Positions 43,784 to 55,143 of a stretch of 64,000 nucleotides of DNA are shown here, one piece after another. The stretch is from Rheum nobile (taxonomy: Eukaryota; Streptophyta; Magnoliopsida; Caryophyllales; Polygonaceae), in assembly GCA_027886185.1 (NCBI GenBank), contig WOAB01000728.1, forward strand, positions 2,976,001 through 3,040,000, in the 5' to 3' direction. Position numbers and translations under genes: made by a program. The notes under the pieces are model-generated. The model searched no databases. It had not been told where the DNA came from and was given only the letters and a program-made list of their open reading frames with translations. Within the stretch, counting starts at the first letter, position 1; each line of letters starts with the position of its first letter.

Positions 43784-44690
43784 TTAGGATAAGATTAGGA
43801 TTAATAGTTACTACACCCTTTCAAAAAAATAGTAGTTACTACACTTGCACGGAATTTGCTTATCTTACTCACATTTACACAAAAAATTATATAGAAATGG
43901 TATTATACATTAATTTAGAAATATGTAATGAGTGATAATATAAATATAATTATAACATAAATATGATATTATAAATAAGTATATATTAATGAGTAACTGA
44001 CATAGAGGAATAAATTTCCTACGAAAATAATACGTTGATTGAAATCAAATCTCTACACCTAAAAAAATAGATGAAAATTAAAATAAAAAGGAAATAATTA
44101 AAGTAGAAAATTAGGAGGAGAATAAATAAAAAACCAAAAAAAAGTGGTGGAAAGATATGAACACTCTTCGTAGCCTTACTAATAGTACAAACTGGTTAAA
44201 TAGTCATCAAACGGGTGGTACTTACACCTCTAACATCATCATCTAGAAAAGATAAAGTACAATGCAAATGTTCAATATTCAATATATGAAAAATAGTATA
44301 AAACAAAAACGATCATCAGATGTTCAACATGACTACTAATGGAGATCAACAAAAATTTGGAGTAATTCACTCTTTAAATGTAAACAAACTATAAAAAATG
44401 AAAATAAAAAATATATTTCTACCCAAAAAACAAATGTGTTAAAAAAAGTAGAAATATAAAATATATTCTTATTCTAAAACTGAAAACAAATATGCTAAAA
44501 AAATGTATAAATAAAAATGTCTAAAATAAAAATAAATAATTTATCAAAAAAATGATGACAATTGACACATAACATATAATAATACAAAGTATTCTAAAAA
44601 ATTGACTTAAAAACTCACAATTAATAGTTATATAGTAGAGCATAACATCTATACATGAACTTCAATATAAACAAAAACAATCATAATCTA
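43784..44690. other. AT-rich spacer, no gene seen
   Basis: Long A/T runs with many short tandem A-tracts (for example 44400-44520 with repeated 'aaaaaatgt' and 'tattctaaaa' phrases). No TIR, coding signal or RNA gene recognised. Confidence 0.6.
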
Positions 44691-45388
44691 TCTATATATA
44701 AAAGTTGACATATTTGTCACAATTAATGACCTATTTTTTACATAATTTTCTCTATTTTACATTAAAATGTATTTTAAATATAACCAATTTCCTATAATCT
44801 TCTATTATAATAAATGCATTTAATTAATTTTCTTAAAACTTTTTTTCAACCCATTTATTTATCAATGCTCACATTTAAATATATTTTTTTATCAATATGT
44901 TTTTAAAAGATTAGTTGGAAACCAACAAATATCCATCGACATACATGTAAAATGAGGAGAACAAAATAATTTGACACTTTGGTTTTGTATTAGCTCAATG
45001 TATCCACTTGAAATAACACATAAATAGTGAATGATTAAAGTACTTCTATATAAGTTTGATATCAGATATAATAATACATTTTTTGTTATAAAGTTCACAA
45101 AGTAATTTTATTTCATCACATATTAAATTAAAACATAGTAATTAGTAAAGTATAATGGAATACCTTATATATATTATTTTGCTATTTTTATTGTAAATTT
45201 TGATAAATTTGATTGTATAAATTGTATAAAGTATACTAATATATTAAAAATATAAACTAATCTAATTATTAATAAAATTAAATTAAACATGTTATGGACT
45301 CGTGCATAGCACCATCACACATGTAACTATCTATCTATATATAAAATTTGACATATTTGTCAAAATTAATAACCTCTCTTTTACACAA

Positions 45389-47230
45389 TCTACTATATAT
45401 CTACTAGACTAGAAACTAATTACGTCACATAGCACTCTCTCATTAAAACCGCCACATGTCACTCCCTCATTAAAATCGCCACATCTCATTTTCTACTTTT
45501 TTCAATTATTTAAAATAAATCTAATTATAAATCAAAGATTATTATCCTAAACCTATCACTCATTTTTTTCCTAATTTAAATACAAATCAAGCACAAATAT
45601 TACAAGTTAATCACAAAGATTACAAATCCAAAATTTCCTAATTATATACAAATCCAAATTTTCCTAATCTACTATACTATATATCTACTAAACTAGAACC
45701 TAATTATGTCACATTAACACTTCCTCATTAAAATCGCCATATGACACTCCCTCATTAAAATCGCCACATGTCATTTTCTGCTTTTTTTAATTTTTTAAAA
45801 TAAATCTAATTATAAATAAAAGATTATTATCCTAAACCTCACCTCTCCTCTAGGCTCTTTTGCTTTCTTCTTCCTTTGTGTTTCTCTTGTTGTTAGTTTT
45901 TGTGTTTGTTTGTTGTCTTGCCGGTCTTTCTGGCAGCCGTTTTTCGGCCTCTCAAAGTTTGTAACTTTGAATTGTTACCTTATCAAAAAAATATATATAT
46001 ACAATTCAAACACAAAGATTACAAGTTAATCACAAATATTATAAATCCAAAATTTCCTAATTATATACAAATCCAAAATTTCATAATTTCATAATATACT
46101 ATATATCTACTAAACTAGAACCTAATTTTGCCACATGGCACTCCCTCATTAAAACCGCCACATGGCACAACCTCATTAAAACCGCCATATGTCATTTTTC
46201 TGCTTTTTTCAAAATTTTAAAATAAATCTAATTATAAACCAAAGATTATTATCCTAAACCTATCACTCTTTTTTTATCCTAATTTAAATACGAATTAAGC
46301 ACAAAGATTACAAGTTTAATCACAAAGATTACAAATCAAAATTTCCTAATTATATACAAATCCAAAATTTCCTAATCTACTATATATCTACTAAACCAGA
46401 ACCTAATTGTGTCACATGGCTCTCCCTCATTAAAACCGTCACATGGCACTCCCTCATTAAAATCGTCACATGTCATTTTCTGCTTTTTTCAATTTTTTAA
46501 ATAAATCTAATTATAAATCAAATATTATTATCCTAAACCTATCACTCATTTTTTCCTAATTTAAATACAAATCAAGCACAAAGATTACAAGTTAATTACA
46601 AAGATTACAAATCCAAAACTTCCTAATTATATACAAATCCACAATTTCCTAATCTACTATATATCTACTAAACTAGAACCTAATTACTCCACATGACACT
46701 CCCTTATTAAAACCGTCACATGACACTCCCTCATTAAAACCGTCACATGTCATTTTATGTTTTTTTTTTAATTTTTAAAATAAATCAAATTATAAATCAA
46801 ATATTATTATCCTAAACCTATCACTCATTTTTTCCTAATTTAAAAACAAAACAAGCACAAAGATTACAAATCCAATATTTCCTAATTATATACAAATCCA
46901 TAATTTCCTAATTATATACAAATCCATAATTTCCTAATGTACTATAAATCTACTAAACTAGAATCTAATTACGCCACATGACACTCCTTCATTTAAACCG
47001 CCACATGGCACTCCCTAATTAAAACCGCCACATGTCATTTTTTGCTTTTTTCATTTTTAAAAAATACATACAATTATAAATCAAATATTATTATCCTAAA
47101 CTTATCACTTATTTTTTCCTAATTTAAATACAAATCAAGCACAAAGATTGCAAGTTAATCACAAAGATTACAAATTCAAAATTTCTTAATTATATACAAA
47201 TCCAAAACTTCCTAATTATATGGATGATTG
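45389..47230 (+). repeat. Six tandem units of about 280 bp, each with a Helitron 5' terminus
   Basis: 'ctactatatatctactaaac' or a close variant marks unit starts near 45389, 45670, 46089, 46378, 46654 and 46931. Spacing is about 280 bp except one 420-bp unit that contains a foreign T-rich stretch at 45840-45990. The units are the same family as 5380-7258, opposite orientation. Confidence 0.9.
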
Positions 47231-47380
47231 AGATACAATATTATTCATCCAAAATTGATTTTAATATCAATATTATCTAGATATATTTTTTAATATATAG
47301 ATTGGTGTTAATAATTATTAATGTTTTTTATTCAATATACATGATGTAAAAACTCGTGCTTGGCACAAGAATTACACTAG
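45389..47380 (+). mobile_element. Non-autonomous Helitron with tandem 5' units; empty site visible
   Basis: 5' end A|TCTACTATATATCTACTAG at 45389. 3' end: hairpin (ctcgtgcttggcacaag), about 7 nt, CTAG at 47377-47380, then T. The empty site in the first repeat unit (about 44737-44760: 'acataat|tttctctattttac') aligns across the insertion with no target duplication, which is diagnostic for Helitrons. No Rep/helicase is encoded. It shares its units with the inverse Helitron at 4624-7258. Confidence 0.88.
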
Positions 47381-47830
47381 TTTCCTCTATTTTACATTAA
47401 AATCTATTTTACATAAAACCATATCCCTCTAATCTTCTATCTTAATAAATGCATTTAATTAATTTTTTAAAACTCTTTTTCAACCCATTTATTTATAATG
47501 ATCACATTTAAATATAATTTTTTATCAATATGTTTTTAAAAGATGAGTTAGAAACCAAAAAATATCATTCGGCATACATGTAAAATGAGGAGAATAAAAA
47601 TCAAAATAATTCAACACTTCGGTTTTGTATTAGCTCAAAGTATCCACTTGAAATAACACATAAATAATGAGTGTTTAAACTACTTCTATATAAATTTGAT
47701 ATCAGATATAATTATACATTTTTTGTTATAAAGTTCACAAAATAATTTTGTTTTATCCCATATTACATTAATAACATAGTAATTAGTAAAGTATAATGAA
47801 ATCATATATAATATAAACTTGTCCTGTGTG

Positions 47831-48324
47831 AAAAGTTTGAGAAAATAGAGTGAAAATAGGTTGGGAATTCATGACATATTAATTACACCTTTCAATTAAA
47901 CAATTCCTCCATTTCTACTTGCCTTTTTCTGCTAATTGTACAACGTCCAGTCATGGAAGCTTTGATGCCCTCTTAATGGCCTCGACTGTTTCAAATATGA
48001 ACAAATAAAAGACACAAATTCAAAGAGGACGTTACAATATGTGGCTGTTTCAATTGTAAACAAATTTAACAAACACAAATTAAAAGACCACGTTACATTA
48101 TGTGAGTGTTTCAATTGTAAACAAAATTAACACACAAATTCAAATAGCATGTTACAGTATGTGTACGTAACTGCTTGTACCTCCGTATAAATGTGAAGCA
48201 CCCTTGTATTAGAGCCATCGTATGAAAGCAATATCCCCCGACATAAAGACTGAAATGACTTCAGGCTCTTCCAAAAAATCCTCCAGCTCCTCCAAAAAAG
48301 CCATTGGAAAGGGGTCGGCTTAAA
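47831..48324. other. Spacer with a 60-bp triplicate repeat
   Basis: 'tgtttcaa(tt)gtaaacaaa', 'acacaaattcaaa' and 'cacgttaca(t)tatgtg' recur in three blocks at about 47987, 48047 and 48108. No gene is supported before 48325. Confidence 0.6.
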
Positions 48325-48714
48325 AGCGATCGATGCTTTCTTGGCTGGTTCGTATGTGCCCTTTTCCGAGTTGTCTGAAGCGATGGACTGCAGTGTCAAA
48401 GCTATGGTGATCCGCATGTGGGATGTCACGACCCTGCAGAAACAATATATAAGCACCGATTACATCTTGGCCGACCATACGATATTAACAAATTGCTTTT
48501 GCTCCCTTCCCCCACCCTTTTTGATGGATTTAGAGCTTACCTTATTCGTCTTGTATGTCAGGGAGGCGCTATTCACTGCGTGGTCAAGGCGAACATCAAC
48601 CATTGTTTCACGGGCAAGCTTTTGACAGGAGAAGTTTACAACATTAGCCACTTTACCATTGCGCCGCCGAAGCCAACTTATCGTCTCCGCAACGGTGATC
48701 CATTTGTAGTCTAC
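48325..48714 (+). pseudogene. OB-fold (RPA 70-like / DUF223) gene fragment cut by an LTR element
   Basis: The plus strand reads YVPFSELSEAMDCSVKAMVI, then RMWDVT (48357-48432). Across a probable intron with acceptor 'tgtcag|gga' it continues GGAIHCVVKANINH, GEVYNISHFTIAPP and NGDPFVVY (48562-48714). This is the pattern of the N-terminal OB fold of plant RPA70-like single-strand-DNA-binding proteins, common in host paralogs and in Helitron-borne RPA genes. The middle part fits no single frame, so the exon structure is uncertain. The Tekay-like element starting at 48715 interrupts it, with TCTAC as the left duplicate (48710-48714). The rest should lie beyond the right edge of the window. Confidence 0.65.
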
Positions 48715-51091
48715 TGTAATACCCCTCATTTTAGTAAAGAGTATTTTGGTAAGTTTTCCAAACACTCATATTGTAGTCGAATTATTTTCAGAGAAGTTCA
48801 GACTTTCTGTTAAATACTTGATCTCCGTAATAATTCCTTGAGTGGAATAAAATACATTCGACGTATTTTTTTGGGGTTTAGAATAATTGTTCGGGTATGA
48901 ATATATTTAACCCGGGGTTAAAACCCATACCCATAATTCTTCCCGGTCAAAAGTGGGCTTCCCGGTCAAAGAATGGGCAAAAGGCACAAAAAACTGCCTT
49001 GACCGCACACGCGGTCATACCCACCGCACCCCGCGGTCAGGAATTGGTCACCACCGCATCCCGCGGTAAGACCCACTGCACCCGCACCGTCATGATTCAT
49101 TTTCTGCTCCGCCGAACGTCGCCTGAGCTGCTTGCCGTTTCGATCGGCTTTGAGGCGGTGGGGGAGGTGCCAGCTGGGCTCCTTGCTTGGCCTATAAAAG
49201 GAGGAGGCTTGGAGGAGGAAGACATCTTCAATCTCTCCCTCTCTTTCCATTGTCGCCGGAGTTGCAAGCTTTTGCCGGAGTTCTTCAAGGTCGTCGCCGG
49301 AGCTACCAAAGGAGGATGAGGTGCTCTCAAGGTGGTGCTTGGGTGGTCCAGGGAATCCAGAAGTCGGAGCCACCACGAGTCGAGACCCCATCGTCTTGCC
49401 CGGTGAGTTATCGTCGTCGTCGTCGTCGTCTCGCCTCTGTAGCCTTGCCGCACCCGCGGTGGGCCTGTGCATGTGTGGTTGTGGCTTGGGCTTTGTGATC
49501 TCGTTTGGGATTTTCGTTCCTTCGATTTTGTTCATTTTTCTTTAGATTCGTACTATTTATTGTCGAATCTAACTTAGGGTTTCGTTATGGGTCGTTCCGT
49601 AGGAAATAATAATCTGAGTTCTTCCTCGTTTCGGACCCGGAAACCTGTCGTCTCGAGCTTCGTTGAGCTTCGTCTAAATCTAAGGCAAGTGGCGGTTCGC
49701 TCTTGCTTATCATTCCATATTTATATTGATTATCAATTGTTTAATTGTTAATTAATTTGGGATGAATATTGTTTTCGTCTGGGAACAGTTTTGATAACTG
49801 TATGTGATTTAAAAAGATATATTATAATAGGTTGTATATATTGCTAGAAACAACGCTAGTATATATATATATATATGATTGAAATACAGATATTATAATA
49901 GGTTGTATATATTGCTAGAAACAACGCTATTATATCTGTTATTGGCCTCGATGGCTTTGATGTGAATTATTGCTCTTATGTTTTAACTGTTTAGTTAGAA
50001 CGAGTATTCGTAGGAACACTATGTACCTTGCGAGGTTTAGTGGTTTCTTGATAATGGTGCTAGGAGGATTTTCCCTAGTATCTTCGGTCATGACCTTACC
50101 CTTACTCAGGGTATGTGCACATAGCTGGTGCCGCCATTTGGGATGTATTCCCTTTGATATCTCTTGTGAGGAGATCCGATATCTCTTGTGAAAAGATCTT
50201 AAAAGCTTATAACGTAAAATGTACGTTTTGGAATTAAATAAGATAAGTGCTTTAGTGCACATAATTAATATACCCTCAGGCGAGTAGTGCAGCTAAGAAA
50301 GTAGTACAGCTAAGAAAGTAGTACAGCTAGGAAACTCGTCTAGACTTTGGTCAGAGTAAAGTTCTCTTTCCAATATGAATTCGCATTGTGCGGTGAGGTT
50401 GGTCGTGAACCGAAACACCAAGTCAGTTTTAAAACGCTTGTGTGAAATTGATGTTCCCAAGCACTTGTCATACTTTCCGATAAGACTCGACCTTTTGGAG
50501 TCTTCTCTTCATATGTTTCCTTAAGAATCAATCTTTCAGAGTCTTCTCTTGATCATACCTTTCGTATATTTCAGTAGGAGTATGGTGGTTCACTATCGTC
50601 ATCGACTTTTATTCGAGAAGCGATGAGTCTAACCTAATACGTCTACTTAGAACCTTTCTGTTTTACCCTTGCACAGTCTTTCATTAGACTAACCAACCGG
50701 TTATATTCCCTTGCATGGTTGGCTGGTGTCATCCGTCTCATATGGCACATCAGATAAACTGCAGTTCCGATGAAGGCTAGAAACGACAATGATGGCAGTT
50801 GGAATTTTGAAGAGTTTTACCAGGTTGAGATTCCTTGGCGGGTGATCGTTTAGATCAAGACCCTTGTGTCCTTTATGTATTAAGACTTCCGCTGTAATAT
50901 ATTTGATTATGTATTTTGAATCATGGATGTAATTCCGAAACATTTGCTTTAATCAAAAGTTATGATATTTTGTATTATAACTATTGTTTTATGATTTATA
51001 TAAACAAGTTAAGCCTGGGGTGGCTTCGGATGTAAAGTCCGAGGTTACTGGCAGTAATACCTTTCAAGGATATATATTTGGGGGTGTTACA
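48715..51091 (+). repeat. 5' LTR (2377 bp)
   Basis: TG...CA borders, with a 5-bp TCTAC flank. It contains a TATA box at 49193-49200, CGCGGT-rich motifs at 49005-49075, and a 35-bp direct repeat starting 'tattataataggttgtat' (about 49822 and 49892). The partner is at 62253-64000. Confidence 0.92.
49193..49200 (+). promoter_or_regulatory. TATA box of the 5' LTR
   Basis: TATAAAAG, at the same relative place as in the other three Tekay-like LTRs of the window. Confidence 0.7.
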
Positions 51092-51095
51092 GATT

Positions 51096-51107
51096 TGGTA
51101 TCAGAGC
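51096..51107 (+). other. Primer-binding site (tRNA iMet)
   Basis: TGGTATCAGAGC, four bases after the 5' LTR end. Confidence 0.93.
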
Positions 51108-51321
51108 CTAAATTTTTAAAACGGGTGGGTTTTAAAACATTTTCTTGGAACAAAATTTTTTATAAACCATTTACTCGTTTTGAACTGAGAAATATTTTGA
51201 AGGATTTGAATTTCCAAATAAATTTTTTATTCTACCGATCTAGTCATGCCTTTTCTTTAGTCTGATATGGAAGTGAACTTCTATATTTAGAAAGAAACTC
51301 TTTTCTCGTCACCCGTAGGTT

Positions 51322-52155
51322 ATGGGTTTATGCTTTTCTCTTCGAAGGGACTCAGAAGAAGCCGAGGTGGCTCCGCCATCTCCAATGAGGCTTGAGTTTC
51401 CAGTTCCCCTGCTATGCTTCAAGGTCGGAGAATCTAGTAGTCCACCCGAGGAGGTGAAGACTGTACTACCCGAGTCAGTAGTACTAGTATCCGATAGGAC
51501 CAAGGTTCCAGTGGCAGAACCTACAGAGGAGCTAAGGGAGGACACGGAAAATGAAGAGGAGTGGTCAAGGTATGAAAGAGGGCATTACAACGACGACTTC
51601 ATGATTGAGATGATTCCCGAGGAGGATCCAGAAGAAGAGGATCCTGAAGAAGACCCGAAAGAGGATCCAGAAGAAGAGGAGGACCTCGAGGGACAGGGCC
51701 ACAAGTCTGATGGCTTAGAGCGCTTATTGGTGGGCAGCGAGGACCCGGGAATGGAGTTTATCTATCCCAGTCCGGAGTTGCCGCATGAGCAAGAATACTC
51801 ACCATTGACTTCGGCTGATTAGGATACACTTTACGAGGTAGTATTTTCCAGAAGAAGAAATAGTCCACAAAATGCATCTGAGAACTCACAGCCTATTCCT
51901 TCTCAGAGAAGGCTAATGTTGAGTCCTGACTCGCGAGAGGCACTTCGCCAAAGTCAGATGATTTCCATAGAAGAGCACCACCAGATGGACGAGGCGGTTG
52001 AGCATGCTCTAAGAAGGGCAAGACCAAGGAATGAGCCATGTGCTCCTGGACCGAGCAGGGTGAGGAGTCTTTCACCAGACCCCGATGGTAAACCCCGTTC
52101 GAAGAAACCTTGTATGAGGAGTGGCGATTACAAGAAATGTTTCAGGGTGCCATGA
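51322..52155 (+). pseudogene. Extra acidic ORF upstream of gag, second copy
   Basis: A 278-codon frame, one TAG (51820-51822) and no frame change. It starts MGLCFSLRRDSEEAEV, then MRLEFPVPL, SPPEEVKTVLPESVVLVS and an E/D/P-rich tract (about 51620-51700). It continues after the stop with SPDSREALRQSQM and EAVEHALRRARP, ending GKPRSKKPCMRSGDYKKC. Compared with the copy at 35995-37059 it lacks about 110 residues of helical sequence between RRARP and the EPCAPGPSR tail. Conserved residues lie mostly at the N terminus, the acidic tract and the tail. Unknown function; no known domain. Confidence 0.75.
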
Positions 52156-52393
52156 TTGGGCCAATGCTGATTAGTAGTTTCTTTTCTTGTATTTCAGTTG
52201 TTTTGTTAAGAACCTAAGTCTCCGGGCAATTTTGTCTTGACGCTCGGGAGATCCCTTTTGTAAAACGTATTAGCTCAGTTGAGCTTATCAATGAAAATTA
52301 CCAAGTTTGATCTATTCTGAGTTGATTTTATTACCTTAAGTATATTGAATGATATTAATGTAATAAAATACTTGGAATTTGATCGGTAAACAG
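52156..52393. other. Spacer before gag
   Basis: Non-coding linker, equivalent to 35713-35994. No signal recognised. Confidence 0.6.
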
Positions 52394-52720
52394 ATGGTGA
52401 ACACAAGGAACACCATTCATGCTGGTTCTGGGCCAAGCAATGACCCCGGACCAAATGAGAGGAATACCGCAAATCCCGTGGATGAACACGATTCTGCTTC
52501 TAACAACAATCAAAGGGGAAATGACCAAGTTCCGGTCAACACTCCAATGGTATTTGATGCAGCAACAATTGAAGCTATTCGGGGAATCGTTATGCAAGCA
52601 TTCACCGACATCATGCGACCAATTATGCCTCAGGCACAGGCTGTGCCAATTCCTCCAGCGGTTCCAAGATTTGAGGAGCTAGTTGTCCATGCGCCGCAAG
52701 AAGAAGCAGTCAGGAACAGG
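52394..52720 (+). pseudogene. Gag, N-terminal part only
   Basis: Starts MVNTRNTIHAGSGPSND and runs AATIEAIRGIVMQAFTDIMR to EEAVRNRGN, then jumps directly to a RT-like DLLDK VTIKNKYP. The capsid-like core, both zinc knuckles, protease and the RT thumbless start found at 33641-35250 in the sister element are missing, about 1.9 kb. The junction stays in frame, so a Gag-RT fusion frame was created. This element could not package RNA on its own. Confidence 0.9.
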
Positions 52721-53416
52721 GGCAATGATCTGTTGGATAAGGTCACGATCAAGAATAAGTATCCGTTGCCGAGGATTGATGATCTGTTGGATCAACTATA
52801 GGGAGTAAAGGTCTTTTCCAAAATCGATCTGAGGTCTGGTTACCATCAGCTCAGGATTCGTGAGGAGGATATTTCGAGGACTGTGTTCCGGACGAGATAT
52901 GGTCACTACGAGTTCGTAGTCATGTCATTTGGACTTACCAATACTCCAGCAGTCTTCATGGATCTGATGCATCGATGTTTCCACCAATACTTGGATAAGT
53001 TCGTAGTGGTCTTCATCGACGATATTTTAATTTATTCCCCGAGTGAGGAAGCTCACGAGGAACATCTTCAGATCACTTTGTCAGTTCTTAGACAAAATCA
53101 GTTGTATGCAAAGTTGTCTAAGTGTGACTTTTGGATCAAGGAAGTGGCTTTCTTAGGCCATGTGATTAATGAGAATGGGATTATGGTTGATCCCCAGAAG
53201 ATTGAAGCAGTAGCCAATTGGAAGCGGCCTCAGAATGTGAAGGAGGTGCGCAGTTTTCTAGGACTCGCTGGTTATTATAGACGGTTCGTGGAGGGATTCT
53301 CTAAGATCGCTCTACCCATGCCCGGTCTGCTCCGCAAAGTCCATAAGAAGTTTGTCTGGGATGACAAGTGCGAGACCAGTTTTCAGAAGTTAAAGCAATG
53401 TCTGACCTCCACACCA
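52721..53416 (+). pseudogene. Reverse transcriptase (5' part of interrupted pol)
   Basis: IKNKYPLPRIDDLLDQL, a TAG, then VFSKIDLRSGYHQLRIREED, RYGHYEFVVMSFGLTNTPAV, VVVFIDDILIYSP (catalytic Asp pair present) and FLGLAGYYRRFVEGFS, up to KLKQCLTST at the CACTA insertion. One TAG and the missing N-terminal fingers region inactivate it. Protein-level agreement with the copy at 32458-34516 is high. Confidence 0.93.
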
Positions 53417-53439
53417 CACTAGTGGAAAAAACACTTTTT

Positions 53440-53820
53440 GAGGCTCTCTTTTAGAGGCGTACATAGTTCAATACGCCTCAACAACGACTTAGGCAATCAC
53501 TTTTTTTGGTTTTTGAGGCGGATAATTAATTTATACGCCTCAAAAACATCTTTTGAGGCAGGCAAATTAATATACGCCTCAACAAGTATCCGAAAAAACA
53601 TTTCTCGCTAAAGTATTAGAGGCGGGCCAGGGTAAGGTCCGCCTCTAATGCTAACTAATTGAGGCGGGCCAAGTAGCCCGCCTCAATTAAAGCTTGTTGA
53701 GACGGGCCTCTTAAAGCCCGCCTCAATAAGTATGTCCAATAGAGGCGGGCATGTAAGGCCCGCCTCTATTATACCAATACTTATAGAGGCGGGCGTGTTA
53801 GGCCCGCCTCTATAAGCTCA
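53440..53820. repeat. Left subterminal hairpin repeats of the CACTA element
   Basis: Blocks such as 'gaggcgggc' with 'gcccgcctc' 10-15 bp away form five short palindromes (about 53621-53648, 53660-53690, 53700-53728, 53742-53769 and 53786-53813). Subterminal repeats are the transposase-binding sites in CACTA elements. Confidence 0.88.
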
Positions 53821-55143
53821 ACCCTAATTAAAAAAAAAATAGTTGTGCGCGCCTTCATCTCCTCTTCGTATCCGTCTTCGCCGAGCTCCGTCTTCCCGAG
53901 CTCCGACTTCATCTCCCTTCGCCGAGCTCCCTCTAATACTCCCTTCAACAAGTATCAACAACGCACTCGAGGTTTCACCAAAACGCCATCCTCAACCTCA
54001 CCTGATTCCGCTGGTAAGCTCATCTGAAACCCTATTTTACTTCTCCAATTCCGCTAAACTCTACACTTTAATTTGCTCGTATTGTCGTCGACCTCAACTT
54101 CATCAATCTTAATTATATACTTCTTCTTCGTCTTTTTCTGCCTATTGAAAGCTCGTGCCTTCTGTTACATTAATCATGAATTTCGAATTTGTGTGTTTTG
54201 TGTTTAAATGTTTTAGTCCTTGCACTCTTTTTTGAAAACATGAGGGTTTGGATCTGTTAGAAGCTTAATCGGTTTGTCGGAATACTCCTTAAGATCAGTC
54301 CTTACGACATAGTCCTTTCCTTCCTAATTGATTCCTTGATTGGGCTTCCAGTTTGTGAAAATGAAGAGCAAAAGATTTGATTTATATTCATCATAAATTT
54401 AGTTAAGAATGTTAATTTTCGGATGCGGCACACCGAAGGTGTTTGATGAAATGCCCCTATAGCAGTGGTTTCTCTATATTTTCTGCCTTTGGATAAGGGT
54501 TTTCTAGAAGGGATCGAAACTGTCTTATTGTTATCGGTTGACTTGTACATTAAAAAAACAAAGTCTCATAATCTATGTATTATAATGTTTTGAGGATGTA
54601 ATATACTAGAGGATCACATTTTTACGGTTTATTAATTTAATAAGTGAAAAGGAAAGCTATATAAATAAAGCAAAAGTGAAAAGAATCACATTCTTTATTT
54701 AATTGGTGAAATGACATTCTGCAGGCTGATAAGGGCATTGCCTTGAAGGATCGATATTGGGTCAAGGTAATACTTCTACCCTAATTCCTTAGGCCCTTGG
54801 CGGGATAGAATTCATAATTTAGGCCCTTGGCGGGATAGTTGAGTTTGTATTTTTTCTTGCTTGGTTGCGTATTATTATCTATTTAGGCCCTTGGCGGGAT
54901 AGTTACTAGAAATGAGTATTTAATCTTCCTTGTTTTGCATTTATTACTAGAAATGAGTCGTCCTTGGATGTACGGTGATTGTAAGAATATAAGGCGGTTA
55001 GATGATATTGATGAGATTGAGGATAATTTATTTTACAATAAGTTAATTTTATGCACCTTGAGTTTAATGAGTTAAATATTAACGAGAAAGAATACGGAAA
55101 GCAAGTTGGGAGTTCAAGTAAAAAGGAGTTCAAGTAAAAAAGC
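53821..55143 (+). other. CACTA leader region: probable 5' UTR exons, introns and small repeats
   Basis: A GC-rich stretch at 53843-54013 ends in a donor (ccgctg|gtaagc). A possible exon lies at 54725-54764 (after 'tctgcag', before 'gtaatac'). A frame MSRPWMYGDCKNIRR (54954 on) recalls the transposase-associated motif of CACTA ORFs but stops after 40 codons. The 19-bp phrase 'aggcccttggcgggatag' occurs at about 54791, 54823 and 54882. 55053-55200 holds rearranged direct copies of the following exon start (gcaccttgagtttaatgag, gagttcaagtaaaaa). Confidence 0.5.

Larger units (their letters stand above)
44691..47830. repeat. AT-rich repeat, one 641-bp unit plus a second truncated unit
   Basis: Unit 1 (44691-45331) starts 'ctatctatatataaaagttgac' and ends with a GC hairpin-like 'actcgtgcatagcacc' stretch. 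Unit 2 starts at 45332 'ctatctatatataaaatttgac', is split by the Helitron 45389-47380, and resumes at 47381 'tttcctctattttacat' up to about 47830. The start and hairpin features suggest head-to-tail Helitron-like units. The two units are clearly homologous along their shared length. Confidence 0.8.

Noticed and set aside
48966..49545. Frames of up to 189 codons in the 5' LTR of the plus-strand element
   Set aside because: They overlap on both strands, sit around the LTR TATA box, and are broken or shifted in the 3' LTR copy (62503-63134).
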